64,000 nucleotides of DNA from Mayamaea pseudoterrestris (Eukaryota > Bacillariophyta > Bacillariophyceae > Sellaphorales > Sellaphoraceae): contig BROI01000002.1 of the NCBI GenBank assembly GCA_027923505.1, positions 2,666,001-2,730,000 of the forward strand, written 5' to 3'. Below, in pieces: positions 35,708 through 46,168 of this stretch. Position numbers and translations under genes: made by a program. The notes beneath the pieces were generated by a model. That model saw nothing but the letters and a program-made list of their open reading frames with translations, made no database searches and was not told the DNA's origin. The first letter of the stretch is position 1, and every line of letters starts with the position of its first letter.

Positions 35708-38700
35708 ATGGGAAACTCTCCATCAACAGCCCGCCAGATCATTCCTGTCGAATCTAACGACCAAGCCTTTTGGGATTCGAGTCCAATTCTGCAGCAGTTT
35801 CGCGTGCAGACTCAGTTTGGCTCCGGCAGTGGCCGCATGATGCGAACCGTTTCGCTAAGACACAGTCAGAAACAATCAACTTGTGTTGGAAAACTAATGT
35901 ACATACCAGTCTCCATCGACACGACGCAGCAAGAAGCTGAAATCAAGCGATTGCAGGAATTGAAGAAATCAATGAATCTGCAATCAAACAATGTTGCCGT
36001 TTGGTCCGTCTTGAGTGGCAATTCGTTGCGCATACAAAACCAATGGTACAAGCCAGTCGCTCTACTGCGGCCGTATTTGTATACCACGCTGCGCGATCGA
36101 TTGGCGTCGCGGCCGTTTTTGGATTCCATCGAGCAAGTTTGGATTGCCGCGCAACTTTTGAGTGCACTGGATCATTTGCACCGCAACGCCATTGTGCATG
36201 GGTTTGTCTCCACGTCAAACGTTGGATTGACTAGTAGTGGATGGGTGGTGCTTCTTGATATAAGTAGCGTCTACAAGCCGTTTGTCAGTCTACCGGATGA
36301 TGATCCATCCGACTATCTGCTGGCCTTTCACTCGGAACGATGCTATCTTGCGCCGGAACGGTTTTGCAAGTCGTCCATGGTGCAATCGGCAAATAAGAAT
36401 GTCAGTGTAAACGCAAATAACATGGGCATAGATTCTGTCTCGTCAGAATTGACTCCCGCCATGGATATATTTGCCGCTGGATGCGTTTTAGTCGAACTCT
36501 TTTTGAACGGAGAGCGGTGCATGGACCTTGGAGACTTGATGGAGTATCGGCGAGGCAATTCCTCCTCGGTGCAGCAAACTCTTGCCAAGGTTGAGCACGC
36601 TGCCATTAGGGCCGCTTGTAAACACATGCTTAGTCTCGATCCAAGGGAACGTCTTTCGGCGCGCGAGTATTTAGATCGGCTCGAAGCGCAGGAGGATACC
36701 GTACCGAAAAGTTTGAAGCTCCTGACGGATCTGGTTGGACGCGCGACAAGCGCCTTGATACCGGATGCGAGAATCGCCTTGGCGGCGCAGGAATTTGGTA
36801 GAGTGGTTTTTGAGTGCGTGGGTGTGCATGACGCTGAGGGCACGCAACATTGTAATAGAATGCTGGGGCCGGATATGGTTGGATCGGACGAGAACCAAGA
36901 GCTTTCCGGTTATTCTTCTTCGCCGACTTCTGTCGTGACCATGGAACAATTATTTGCTGAAACAGATGACTTTCTAAAGCAATTGGAAGCTTTTGAACTT
37001 CATGGAGCATTGCCTTCGCCCACACAGGATACAGTTGCAATGCCAAAGATAACGGACGCGATGAATATGGTAGTTGAGCAATCGCTACCGAGTACCAGGT
37101 CACTACTTATATACTTGCAGCTCATTTTGTCAACCATTCGACATGTGCAACGCCCATCGTCTAAACTTGTGGCTTTGCAAATAATACAAAGACTTGCTCG
37201 GTACATACTGGACGAAGTGAGATTGCAACGCATTGTCCCTGTTTTAGTGTCAATGCTTCAAGACCAGGATCATTTGGTGCGAGCATCTGCCATTTTAAAT
37301 CTCACGTCGGTACTTGCTCGTCTGGATAGTTTCTCGCCCTCGGACTCTAAACTGTTTCCCCAGTATATTTTTAAGCGTGTATCACACCTTATCACTGATC
37401 CTTCTGCGATGGTACGCATCGCTTTCGCGAGTAGTATTGGCGCATTGGCCGAATCCGCGCTGCGGTTCCTTGATATCAGCCACGCTGTACGACTATACGA
37501 AGCAGTTGGTAGCGGCACTGGACAAATTACCCCAATCAAAGAAGCTTCTCCGAAAGAAGAGCTGACAATGTTTGCGGACGACGTGGCGAATCTGCTTGAC
37601 AACTCAGACGCCACGCGGCCTAATGACGAGTCTAAATTTGGCAAAGTTGATGGTACATCAGCGGCAGCTGCATCAGTCTTGATCAATAGTAATTACAACG
37701 AGGATTTGTCTAGTCTGCATGAAACAGTCTCACGTTGGGTCGTCCACATTACAACTGACCAAGCCGCGGATGCGACTCCCGTGAAACGTGCACTGCTGAG
37801 TGACATTGACCGTCTCTGCAATTTTTTTGGTTTGGAAGGCGTCATGTCATTTATTCTCCCTCAAATTCTGGCTTTTTTAAATGATCGGATTGATTGGGAG
37901 CTACGATCAACATTGTTCGATGCCCTCCCTTGTGTTTGTCGAGTGATGGGCAGGGCTGCTACGGAAGAATTTGTCATACCGTGTGTGGAGGTTGGTCTGA
38001 TTGACATGGAGGAGCTTGTTGTAGAGCGTTCTCTGGTGTGCCTGTCGCGACTTATTGAGTTGAATCTTCTTTCGCGCGGGATGATAATTGGAAACGGCAA
38101 GAAGTCTAGCTTTGTTGAACGATATGGAGCTCTACTGTTACATCCGTCAACTCGTATTCGAGCAGCAATTATTCAGACCTTGTCAACCGCGATGAAAGCG
38201 CTTGGATTACTGGATTCCGAAATCTTAATACTTCCTGCGCTTAGATCATACTTGCGTTATCGACCTTCCGCCCTCGAGATTGTCGAGTCAAACGGATTAG
38301 AGTCGTGCCTACGCGACCATTGGACGCGGGAATTATACTGGGATGCGCTGCAACGAATAACAGTACACCTCCAGCATGCTATTAGCGCTAAAGATGGAGC
38401 TTGGACGACGATCGATTCTGATTTTAAAAATCATACTGGCACTTTCGACCGCGATTCGTTGTCTAACGTCCAACATGACGTTGGCGAAATGACGAGCTAT
38501 CTCCAGATGCTTGCAAAACACTCACTTTACAGCGGCCAACGTGAAATGAGAGGCTGCCGCACCCTTTCAAGGCTGGAGGCAGGTATAGAAGGATCTTTGA
38601 AACAAGCGCAAATTATCATGTTTCCACGACAAGATGTCAGATCGAAGCTTGACTTTCTGCCGACATGGTATGATGCGCTTCGCGAAGCGTCACTAAATGA

Positions 38701-40405
38701 GCATCTGCAAGTGTCAGAGGCAACCATGATTCGAACTGTATCAATGCTTGGCCATGTATACGGTCTTTCGATCATGGGTCCAGCGACCACTGTTAATATT
38801 GTGGGCGCAGATGACGATGCTCGGTATAAAGATTCGTCCCAGGACCTGAGTGCTCTTCGATCGACATCGTCAAAAAGAGTCGAAGCCTTATTTCGGGGTC
38901 AATGGGGATCGGAAACAACTATCGATCCAGAGCTTTGTGATACAACCCTTTTAATAACGAAGTTAAAAGCCCTGGGTGTTCCGCCACTGCCATATAACCT
39001 GGGCACAGCCATGGAGTCGACATCTCAGCCTAAACGAGGGCCTGGCAAATCAATAGAAGCCAATGATTGGAGGCCAAGAATGAACTCTCTTGTCGCCACA
39101 AGCACTCGAATCCATGGTCACAGTGCGCCAATAATGCGTTTAGCGGTAGCATCTGACAATAGATTTTTTGTATCTGGCAGTCACGATGGAACTTGTCGCG
39201 TTTGGGAAACGGCACAGATTGAAGACTCACTTGGCGTATTAGAAAGTAGCCTTGTCTACTCCAGCCATGCGGTCCTTAAACCGTCGCGCGTCAACGATGT
39301 TGCCATTATTGAAGGTAGCCATTCCGCCGTTTCTTGTGACAGTAATGGAGCAGTTCATGTCTGGCGTGTCGAGCGTGAACTGAAGGGACAAGGTGGTAAA
39401 GACAAAGTAAAGACAACGGGTACCAGCACCGTTCGCACACTTCAAAAAGAGGAAGGCGAAATATTCGCAGTGTCTCATTTTAATACTTTGTCGGAATCTC
39501 TCATTACTTTTGCAACCCACAGTGGTCGCGTGCACTCATGGGACTTGCGCTCTGCTGACGAGCCATTTCTCCTGACGCACAGTGCAGAGCTCGGTCACTT
39601 GACGAGCTTGGTGGTTGGCAGTGATCGGAACTGGATAATATCGGGTACTAGTCGAGGTTATGTGGCGCTTTGGGATGTTCGCTTTCAAAAGGCAGTGAAG
39701 CTTTGGCGTCACAGTCGCCGTGCGCCCATTAGCCGCCTTGGCACATCGATGTCTACGCCACCGCAGAGTTGGGGGTCCTTGTCAAAACCGTTACGTGAAC
39801 CCAGACCTTCAATATTTATCGCCTCGGGCGAGAATGAGTGCTCAATGTTTGACGCCATCTCCGGATCGTGCAATGAATGTTTTAGAGTCGTCGCAAGCGG
39901 CTCTGGAGAGTCGGTATTGCACAGGGAGCCGCTACCAGTGTTGATAGACGTCAGCATTGCGCCTCTTCGGTATGGATGTCTCAGTCCCCGTAAGTTAGAT
40001 TTCCCTAGTGTTCATCCTGGATATTTCTCTTCGCTGGATTCAATCAAGGCGCTGGTTGGAAGTATAGGCGGCTCTGGCCGCCACAGCTATCTCGTGACAG
40101 GTGGAAGTGACAGCATCATCCGATGTTGGGACTTTGCAGTACCATCAAAATGTTATGAGATCAGCGGGCAAGGTCGCACTCGGTTGCCACCATCGTTCGA
40201 GCGTATCGACTTCGATAACGAGCATAGACTGATGCTCTGTTGTCAGCCCCAGTCAACGAGGGAGACGAGCAGCGGTTCTCAAGGGCTTCGACTGCCTGAA
40301 AGCGTTTATACAGATTCGGTCGAGGATCTGAAAATATTCGAGCATCGCGCAGACAGCTTTCTCGTTAGCAGCGGACGAGACGCTTTGATCAAAATCTACC
40401 ACTAG
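35708..40405 (+). CDS. VPS15: VPS15 / PIK3R4, regulatory kinase-like subunit of class III PI3-kinase
   Basis: A single exon of 1565 residues, close to the family's usual 1350-1450 plus loops. Gly2 in 'MGNSPSTA' fits N-myristoylation, which anchors VPS15 to endosomes. Residues about 30-320 form the kinase-like domain ('LDHLHRNAIVHGF', 'RCYLAPERF'). Residues about 450-950 are HEAT-type helical repeats ('VPVLVSMLQDQDHLVRASAILNL', 'EELVVERSLVCLSRLIEL'). Residues about 1130-1565 are WD repeats ('FFVSGSHDGTCRVWE', 'YLVTGGSDSIIRCWD'). The protein works with VPS34 and Beclin/VPS30 in autophagy and endosomal sorting. The catalytic loop reads HGFVSTSN where yeast and human have HGDIK.EN, and the DFA site reads DIS, so phosphotransfer is unlikely. 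The gene ends 63 bp before the HFM1 stop on the other strand. Confidence 0.95.
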   Translation: MGNSPSTARQIIPVESNDQAFWDSSPILQQFRVQTQFGSGSGRMMRTVSLRHSQKQSTCVGKLMYIPVSIDTTQQEAEIKRLQELKKSMNLQSNNVAVWSVLSGNSLRIQNQWYKPVALLRPYLYTTLRDRLASRPFLDSIEQVWIAAQLLSALDHLHRNAIVHGFVSTSNVGLTSSGWVVLLDISSVYKPFVSLPDDDPSDYLLAFHSERCYLAPERFCKSSMVQSANKNVSVNANNMGIDSVSSELTPAMDIFAAGCVLVELFLNGERCMDLGDLMEYRRGNSSSVQQTLAKVEHAAIRAACKHMLSLDPRERLSAREYLDRLEAQEDTVPKSLKLLTDLVGRATSALIPDARIALAAQEFGRVVFECVGVHDAEGTQHCNRMLGPDMVGSDENQELSGYSSSPTSVVTMEQLFAETDDFLKQLEAFELHGALPSPTQDTVAMPKITDAMNMVVEQSLPSTRSLLIYLQLILSTIRHVQRPSSKLVALQIIQRLARYILDEVRLQRIVPVLVSMLQDQDHLVRASAILNLTSVLARLDSFSPSDSKLFPQYIFKRVSHLITDPSAMVRIAFASSIGALAESALRFLDISHAVRLYEAVGSGTGQITPIKEASPKEELTMFADDVANLLDNSDATRPNDESKFGKVDGTSAAAASVLINSNYNEDLSSLHETVSRWVVHITTDQAADATPVKRALLSDIDRLCNFFGLEGVMSFILPQILAFLNDRIDWELRSTLFDALPCVCRVMGRAATEEFVIPCVEVGLIDMEELVVERSLVCLSRLIELNLLSRGMIIGNGKKSSFVERYGALLLHPSTRIRAAIIQTLSTAMKALGLLDSEILILPALRSYLRYRPSALEIVESNGLESCLRDHWTRELYWDALQRITVHLQHAISAKDGAWTTIDSDFKNHTGTFDRDSLSNVQHDVGEMTSYLQMLAKHSLYSGQREMRGCRTLSRLEAGIEGSLKQAQIIMFPRQDVRSKLDFLPTWYDALREASLNEHLQVSEATMIRTVSMLGHVYGLSIMGPATTVNIVGADDDARYKDSSQDLSALRSTSSKRVEALFRGQWGSETTIDPELCDTTLLITKLKALGVPPLPYNLGTAMESTSQPKRGPGKSIEANDWRPRMNSLVATSTRIHGHSAPIMRLAVASDNRFFVSGSHDGTCRVWETAQIEDSLGVLESSLVYSSHAVLKPSRVNDVAIIEGSHSAVSCDSNGAVHVWRVERELKGQGGKDKVKTTGTSTVRTLQKEEGEIFAVSHFNTLSESLITFATHSGRVHSWDLRSADEPFLLTHSAELGHLTSLVVGSDRNWIISGTSRGYVALWDVRFQKAVKLWRHSRRAPISRLGTSMSTPPQSWGSLSKPLREPRPSIFIASGENECSMFDAISGSCNECFRVVASGSGESVLHREPLPVLIDVSIAPLRYGCLSPRKLDFPSVHPGYFSSLDSIKALVGSIGGSGRHSYLVTGGSDSIIRCWDFAVPSKCYEISGQGRTRLPPSFERIDFDNEHRLMLCCQPQSTRETSSGSQGLRLPESVYTDSVEDLKIFEHRADSFLVSSGRDALIKIYH

Positions 40406-40468
40406 CGAAGGAAAAGGACGATTATTTATTTACCAATCTGAAAGTGTACAGAGTTATATACTATGCGT

Positions 40469-43400
40469 CTAATTCCAAAAGGCTGCCACTTCCTCTCCTC
40501 GAAATGTGTCTATGGATTGGCTATCAGTGGCTTCTAAATTATTCATCAGCCCATTGCTTTTGGGGTATGCTCTGTGAGAATCGCGTGTCCACAAGTTCCT
40601 CGACTCAGTTGGGCCAGTTAAACGTGGCGAAGGAATCCACGATGAACCAACACCGTCTTTCGGTGCGACGAATACATGATTTTCAGTTGTCTCGCACCAA
40701 GAAGGCCCACCATGCCTGGCATATTCGGCTGCATTGACGCCATAAGCATAAGGTTGATTATACGCAATAGTTGCGTAAACGTGAGCATCTTTACCATCAG
40801 TCGTGGGCTGGAGCGTTGGCAAATCATGTCTCGCCCAAGACGTATTATCTGGCTGATTTGAGTGGTGTTGTTTACCCCAATTCGACGCTTTGGTTGTGAC
40901 TGACTGTAACTCCAGAGATTTCTGGGCGAGCAGGTCTCGTTCAGAAATGCTGTTGCCGCCACGTTTCCGTGCTGCTCTCCGAGGACCTGTTGCTCGGTTA
41001 AAAACTGACGGAGTTGTACCAGCGCTTGCATGGGTTTTGTACAAATGATCGAGGGCTAACCTCTCCTTCGCCGGAATCACGTCTTCACTTCCTGCTATTA
41101 GCTGGTCGAAGTTTGTCTCTATATTGTTGGGATCATGCATATAAGTTGTAAAGGGATTGTCACATTTTCGTGTGAATACTCGACGCTGAGAATTCTCCTT
41201 CTCCTTTCGTTCCTTTACCCAGCCTTTCGAGTAGGGGCTTTGGTGTCGCGCAACAGTATGATAATTGACAACGTCGTGACGCCAGCTGTGCGGCTCATCA
41301 TTTTGCCCATGTACTAAATGGTGCTGGTGGATGTTAGGTGCTTCTCGAGAAGTTAATGTCACGAGGTTGAGCTCGGAAGGCGCGAATGCGCGATTTTGAG
41401 GACAAATTGACATAGGTGTCGATTCTGGGGTCAGGGAATTGTCCAGCTTTTGCGGAAATCTCTCGTGTGAGCGTGCTGGATCACCGCTTTCAGACACATC
41501 GAGTTGGTTGTTCCCGTACTTATCTTCGAAGCGCGTTGGATCACCGCTATCATACTCATCGAAATGGTTGTCCGCATGGCAAACTTGCGCCGCTGGCTCT
41601 GCTACTGACTTATTTGTTCCTTGAGCGATCGTCTCGCACGCTGAAGGGCCGGCGATGTTGGATGACATATGTTTGGGTGAAGGAGTGATCCATTTACTTG
41701 TAGAGTTCATGTTGGCTGGAAGCGTTGACTGCTTGAGGCGCTGCTCAGCTGCTTTAGAATATTCGACTACAACTTCCTGTTGGCTTGGTTTGCCTGTATT
41801 GCCACGCTTGTTCTGCTTCGATGGCCTTGACATGTTCGATTCAATAACTGATTGCCGTGTCGGACTTGAAACATCGTTTCCCCGAAGTTCCATCTTCTCT
41901 ATACATTTGAAAGCGGCGAACGATGAATTAACGTGGCGACGAGGCAGATGTAGCATGCAAAGGCTCATAGCTCACAAGGAACGTACCGTCTAATCCAACA
42001 ATTGTAGCTATTAAACAGACGGAGAGTTTTTTAAACAATGGCGGCGTTGAGATTTTGATTATTTCCGTGCCCGCAATTTCTCGTCGGTGAAGCAAACACC
42101 CTCCAGCACGATCGGTGAAGGCGAGCAATGTGTAATGTACGGGTGTCCCCGCCACAGAAACAGTCGCTTGGCTGGCCTCCTTCCGTTCGATGCGACAAAC
42201 GAGATTACTGGGCGATCGAGTACCGACCACATACTCAAGCGAGGCGGAAAGCTTGAAGGCCCCACTGAGGATTGTGGTGACGGCGGTACGTAGAGTTTTT
42301 GCAAAGGGAGGTGCTCGTTGTGCGGCCCTTTCGATCTGCTTATCTGAGGACGTGAGTACATCCTTGAACGACGAGATACCGTGAAAATTTAAACACGCTG
42401 CGGTCTTCTGCCCAACATTGATAATTTGGTTGAGGACTCCGTCATGTTGAGTCCATAAGCTTGTCGCCAAGCTTCGTCGCAGCAGCAGGCTATGCATCGC
42501 CACTTGGCCGTTGCGACTACCTCTGACGCTATATTCTTCAAGCGCGGATAGCATTCGAGATGCATATTCCACCATAGCATTCATTTCCTGCCGTAGGCTA
42601 TAATCATCAATCGGAATTTGCCCGATGGACGCTTGGAGGAGGACGAACGACTTCTGCCACGGCTCTTGTATGCGGATTTTGCTTTGCGGTCCATCAAGCT
42701 TATGTTTAATGCGTCCACTGCGAGAAAGCAAATAAGGAAGGGGTGAGAGCTGTCGTTAAAGTCAGACACAACAGGTCACCTACGTACTGCGTTTGATTTA
42801 AGAACTTCTTCTCGTTTCGTTTCACTGGACGGTGAAGCCCCGCTATATGGGCAATCGCTTTTAATACGTCGCATTGGTTGGCATCATGAGGAATTTGCGT
42901 CATAATTCTCAAGGCTTCAAAGTCTACGAGCGATTGGCTCATGATGAAGCCTGCTGCGGCGGGCTTGACCATGTCACCTTCCCCTTGCTCAATTGCGCCA
43001 ACTTTCACCAAGTTAGAGAAAATTTCGTGACAAATATGCAATATATGGGCATCGGGCGAAGACTGAGGAGCGCCATTTTTGATAAGCTGCACAAAATAGA
43101 GTGTTTGCTTCAGCCAGTTTGTGGCATCCGCAGCCGAAGATATCTCCCCTTGCGAAATGGCTGTGTTGACGATCTCTTCTTTTTTCATTAAAAAATTACT
43201 CTTGGCGACGCTCAGGCCATCCAATGCCGCCCTTTGATACTTATCTTTAGATTTGTTGTCTGTCATGATCACTGCAGTTCCAGTTGTATCGAAGCCAGGA
43301 CGTCCAGCTCGACCGATCATCTGTAACTGAAAATAGGGAAGAGCGTCAGTGAGTTTGATGATGCCACACCTGACTTATAAATGCAAAGCCCTTACCAAAG

Positions 43401-45903
43401 ACGCCTGGTCAAGATCTTGGTACCCTTGTTCACCGCCACGCCATGCTTTCGTTCCTTTTACTACGACTAGATGCGCCGGCGTGTTAACGCCCATTGCAAG
43501 CGTTGAAGTGGCGCACAGAACTCGTATTTTTCCTCCTGTAAATGCCTTTTGAATGAGTGCTCTATCGTCAAGTTCCAAACCTGCGTGGTGGTACGCGATG
43601 CCAGCATACAAAACTCTTTGGAGTTTTGTTATCCTGGTCTGGGAGGCGATATCTTGGTTGTCGCTGCCTCTGATGGCAATACCGGATACTGTTGCAAGCA
43701 GGTCCGCCAGGTTCTCAGCGTCAGCTTTGCTATGACAGAAAACGATAGCTGGGCGATTTTCAGAATATTTGAAGATAATTTCCGGAACATTTTTGTTGAG
43801 GCTGCTCCAAAATCGATATTGGCTTGCACTATCGACTCCGACAAATCCTTGTCCAATGACATGAAGTGTCAGAGGAACAGGCCTGTACGACTCATCAAAC
43901 ATATCTGAAGACAAGGAAGAGTATCCGGTCAAAGAGTATCTGCAACAAGACGATGCTTTGGTTGGGAATGCAACGTACACGCTTCGCTAGCATTGAGAAA
44001 CTCGGCAATTTCGTCTATATTTGGAAGTGTAGCGGAGACGGCGACGCATCTCATGACTGAGTTGATGGCTTCGGGGGAGGTTTGCTGATAACTTCAAAAT
44101 GGTAACGAAGTGAGAAATGCGTAACGGAAAAAGGCACCATTCACAGCCATGCCATACCTTGACGACGCCACAAACATATCATCAAGATGGCTCTTCGCTG
44201 CCGCTCGTTGGATTGTTTTCATTCTGCAAAGAATTGATTCAAGAGTCCAACCACGACTTTCGTCGGCAAGTAAATGGACCTCGTCGACCAAGATAAGCTT
44301 GAATGAGGAAAAAAGTACAAAGTTCTCAGTCCAGCGGCGCGTCAAGCTATCCCACTTCTCAGGGGTGGTGAGAACAACATGCGCTGAAACGAGATCTCGA
44401 AATGCGTCACTCGGATCACCATCTCCAGTAACAAGCGCGACAGAGATTCCAAGGTTCATGGCTAAAAGTCGAGTGGACCAGTCGTTCAAACGCTCCTCAC
44501 AGATGGCTTTGGTTGGAGAGATATACACAATCTTGCGTTGGTTCGAGATCTGCTGCTGGATGATGGGTTGGTGCGGCTGCCTATTGACTTGAAGGTCCAC
44601 CGCAAAGAACCGTGCCATGGCCATTTCGAAAATCGCAGTTTTGCCCGCCCCAGTTGGCGCTGACAGAACGATGTTATCGTCACTGCGGAATGTTTAAAGT
44701 ATAAGTTTGTGAGTGTCAAGGATAGCGAATCCGATTCTTCTTTGCTTGAAACGGTATAACCTACCTAAATGCCAGCACATTGGCCATTTCGGACTGAAGA
44801 TTGTTAAAATTAGCGAACTTGCCTTGCCAAAGAGTATTGACAGGATGCGCAAACACCGTGGATACTGGCGTTCGCTTGCGTTGTGCCATGGGCCGATTCT
44901 CTTTTGTGTAACGATGGACAAATGAAGGTGGAGGCAACTCGTAATTATCTGGCGCGTAAAGTGATGGATCTACTTCGCATGGACGGCAGTCGGCTTCGAG
45001 TCCCGTCGGTTCTGGTCCTCCAAGACCGAAGGGAGGATTTTGCTCACTTGGTAGGCTGTCTTGAGCCGCCTCGAAACCAAATGCGCGAGCCATGTCATCG
45101 TCGGTGAAATCGGCATCTGCTGCCGCTGCATAGCCAGCCTCGTCCAGAGTGGGATGGGCGCCTGCTGGCCATAACTGATACATTTCATCGGCCATATTGA
45201 GATTACCGGGATTTGCGAAAGCAACCCTGCTTGCATCGTCACCTGCTTGTTTCACTTGCTCATCTAGTCCAGCATTTACGGACGAGCCAGATGGCGCCGC
45301 CACTCGTTCCGACTGCAAGCTGGACGCCTCGGGAGGCGCAAATATGTCAAGTTCCAAGCCCAAAAGCTCCTCATCAGTTAGCGAGCAGCCGTCGTTATAG
45401 TCGCCTCGCTGCGCATCTTGCTCCGTCGGACATTGCGCACTGGTCATCATGTTGTGGTGGTGGGAGACATTGGAGTCAGTTTTAGTCGATTGACCAGTTG
45501 TCACTGAAGATCGTGGGACTGCGTCGTCGGTCAATCTTGGCCGTTTCATGGCGTCCATGGTGTCTTGTAACACTTGCAGCAGGAGCTTGTCGCCATTAAT
45601 CGCTACTGCATTTCGGGTGCGTAACGATGAGGAAGGGCGAGCGCCATTGTGATTATTCATACAAATTATTGGTGAATTTGGCTTCGAATCGGACGAAACA
45701 CTCATTGGCTGCGACTGGATATGCTGCTGGTATTCATTGACTTCGTTAGATGAAAGGGAGCTCTCATCGCTGCTGCGTAGAGACGCGTCGTCATTGGCGT
45801 CCAAGTCAGATGCGACTCGTTTTCTGGTCAGCTTTGCGTGAATGCGTGCAAGCTCCTCCGACTCGTCGTCGGACGACGGAAGGGTGGCGTAGGTGTTTGG
45901 CAT
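40469..45903 (-). CDS. HFM1: HFM1/MER3 meiotic DNA helicase, seven exons
   Basis: Exons read by frame and consensus: 45903-44765, 44682-44158, 44091-43979, 43904-43396, 43326-42788, 42717-41987 and 41898-40469, giving 1661 residues. Introns are 66-88 bp, most with GTACGT, GTAAGG or GTAGGT donors. The N-terminal 370 residues are acidic and disordered. Helicase motifs follow: 'HPVNTLWQGKFANFNNLQSE' before motif I 'APTGAGKT' (about 389-395), 'LVDEVHLLADESRG' (about 511), 'VAVSATLPN' for motif III, 'TPAHLVVVKGT' and 'QMIGRAGRPGFD' (about 764) for motif VI. A winged-helix and Sec63-type region (about 960-1180) comes next. MER3/HFM1 stabilises recombination intermediates for class I crossovers, so this gene marks meiotic capacity. 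The last exon adds about 476 polar, Ser/Asn-rich residues after the Sec63 region, making the protein longer than human HFM1 (about 1435). Confidence 0.93.
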
Positions 45904-46168
45904 GAAACGATCGGAGCGACTGTGGGTACTAATAGTATAGACTCTTTACGTCGCTAATAATGTATGTACCGTAGCGATCTTGGCAAAAACGAAACCGTGG
46001 ACAATCACCATGGTCATAGCGATGTGCTGAAAACGCGCTAGTGACATGCGGAACCGGGACCAGGAAATTAGTCCCGCTACGACTCCAACGAGAGCTGCAG
46101 AGCGACGACCATGGACAACATGATGGATCTGCATGCCAGCAGCATCATCCTCTAACCAACCATAGACA
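45904..46168. promoter_or_regulatory. Divergent promoter region of HFM1 and NCA2-like gene
   Basis: 265 bp separate the two start codons, so both promoters must lie here or extend into the genes. I saw no distinctive motif. The call rests on position only. Confidence 0.4.
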
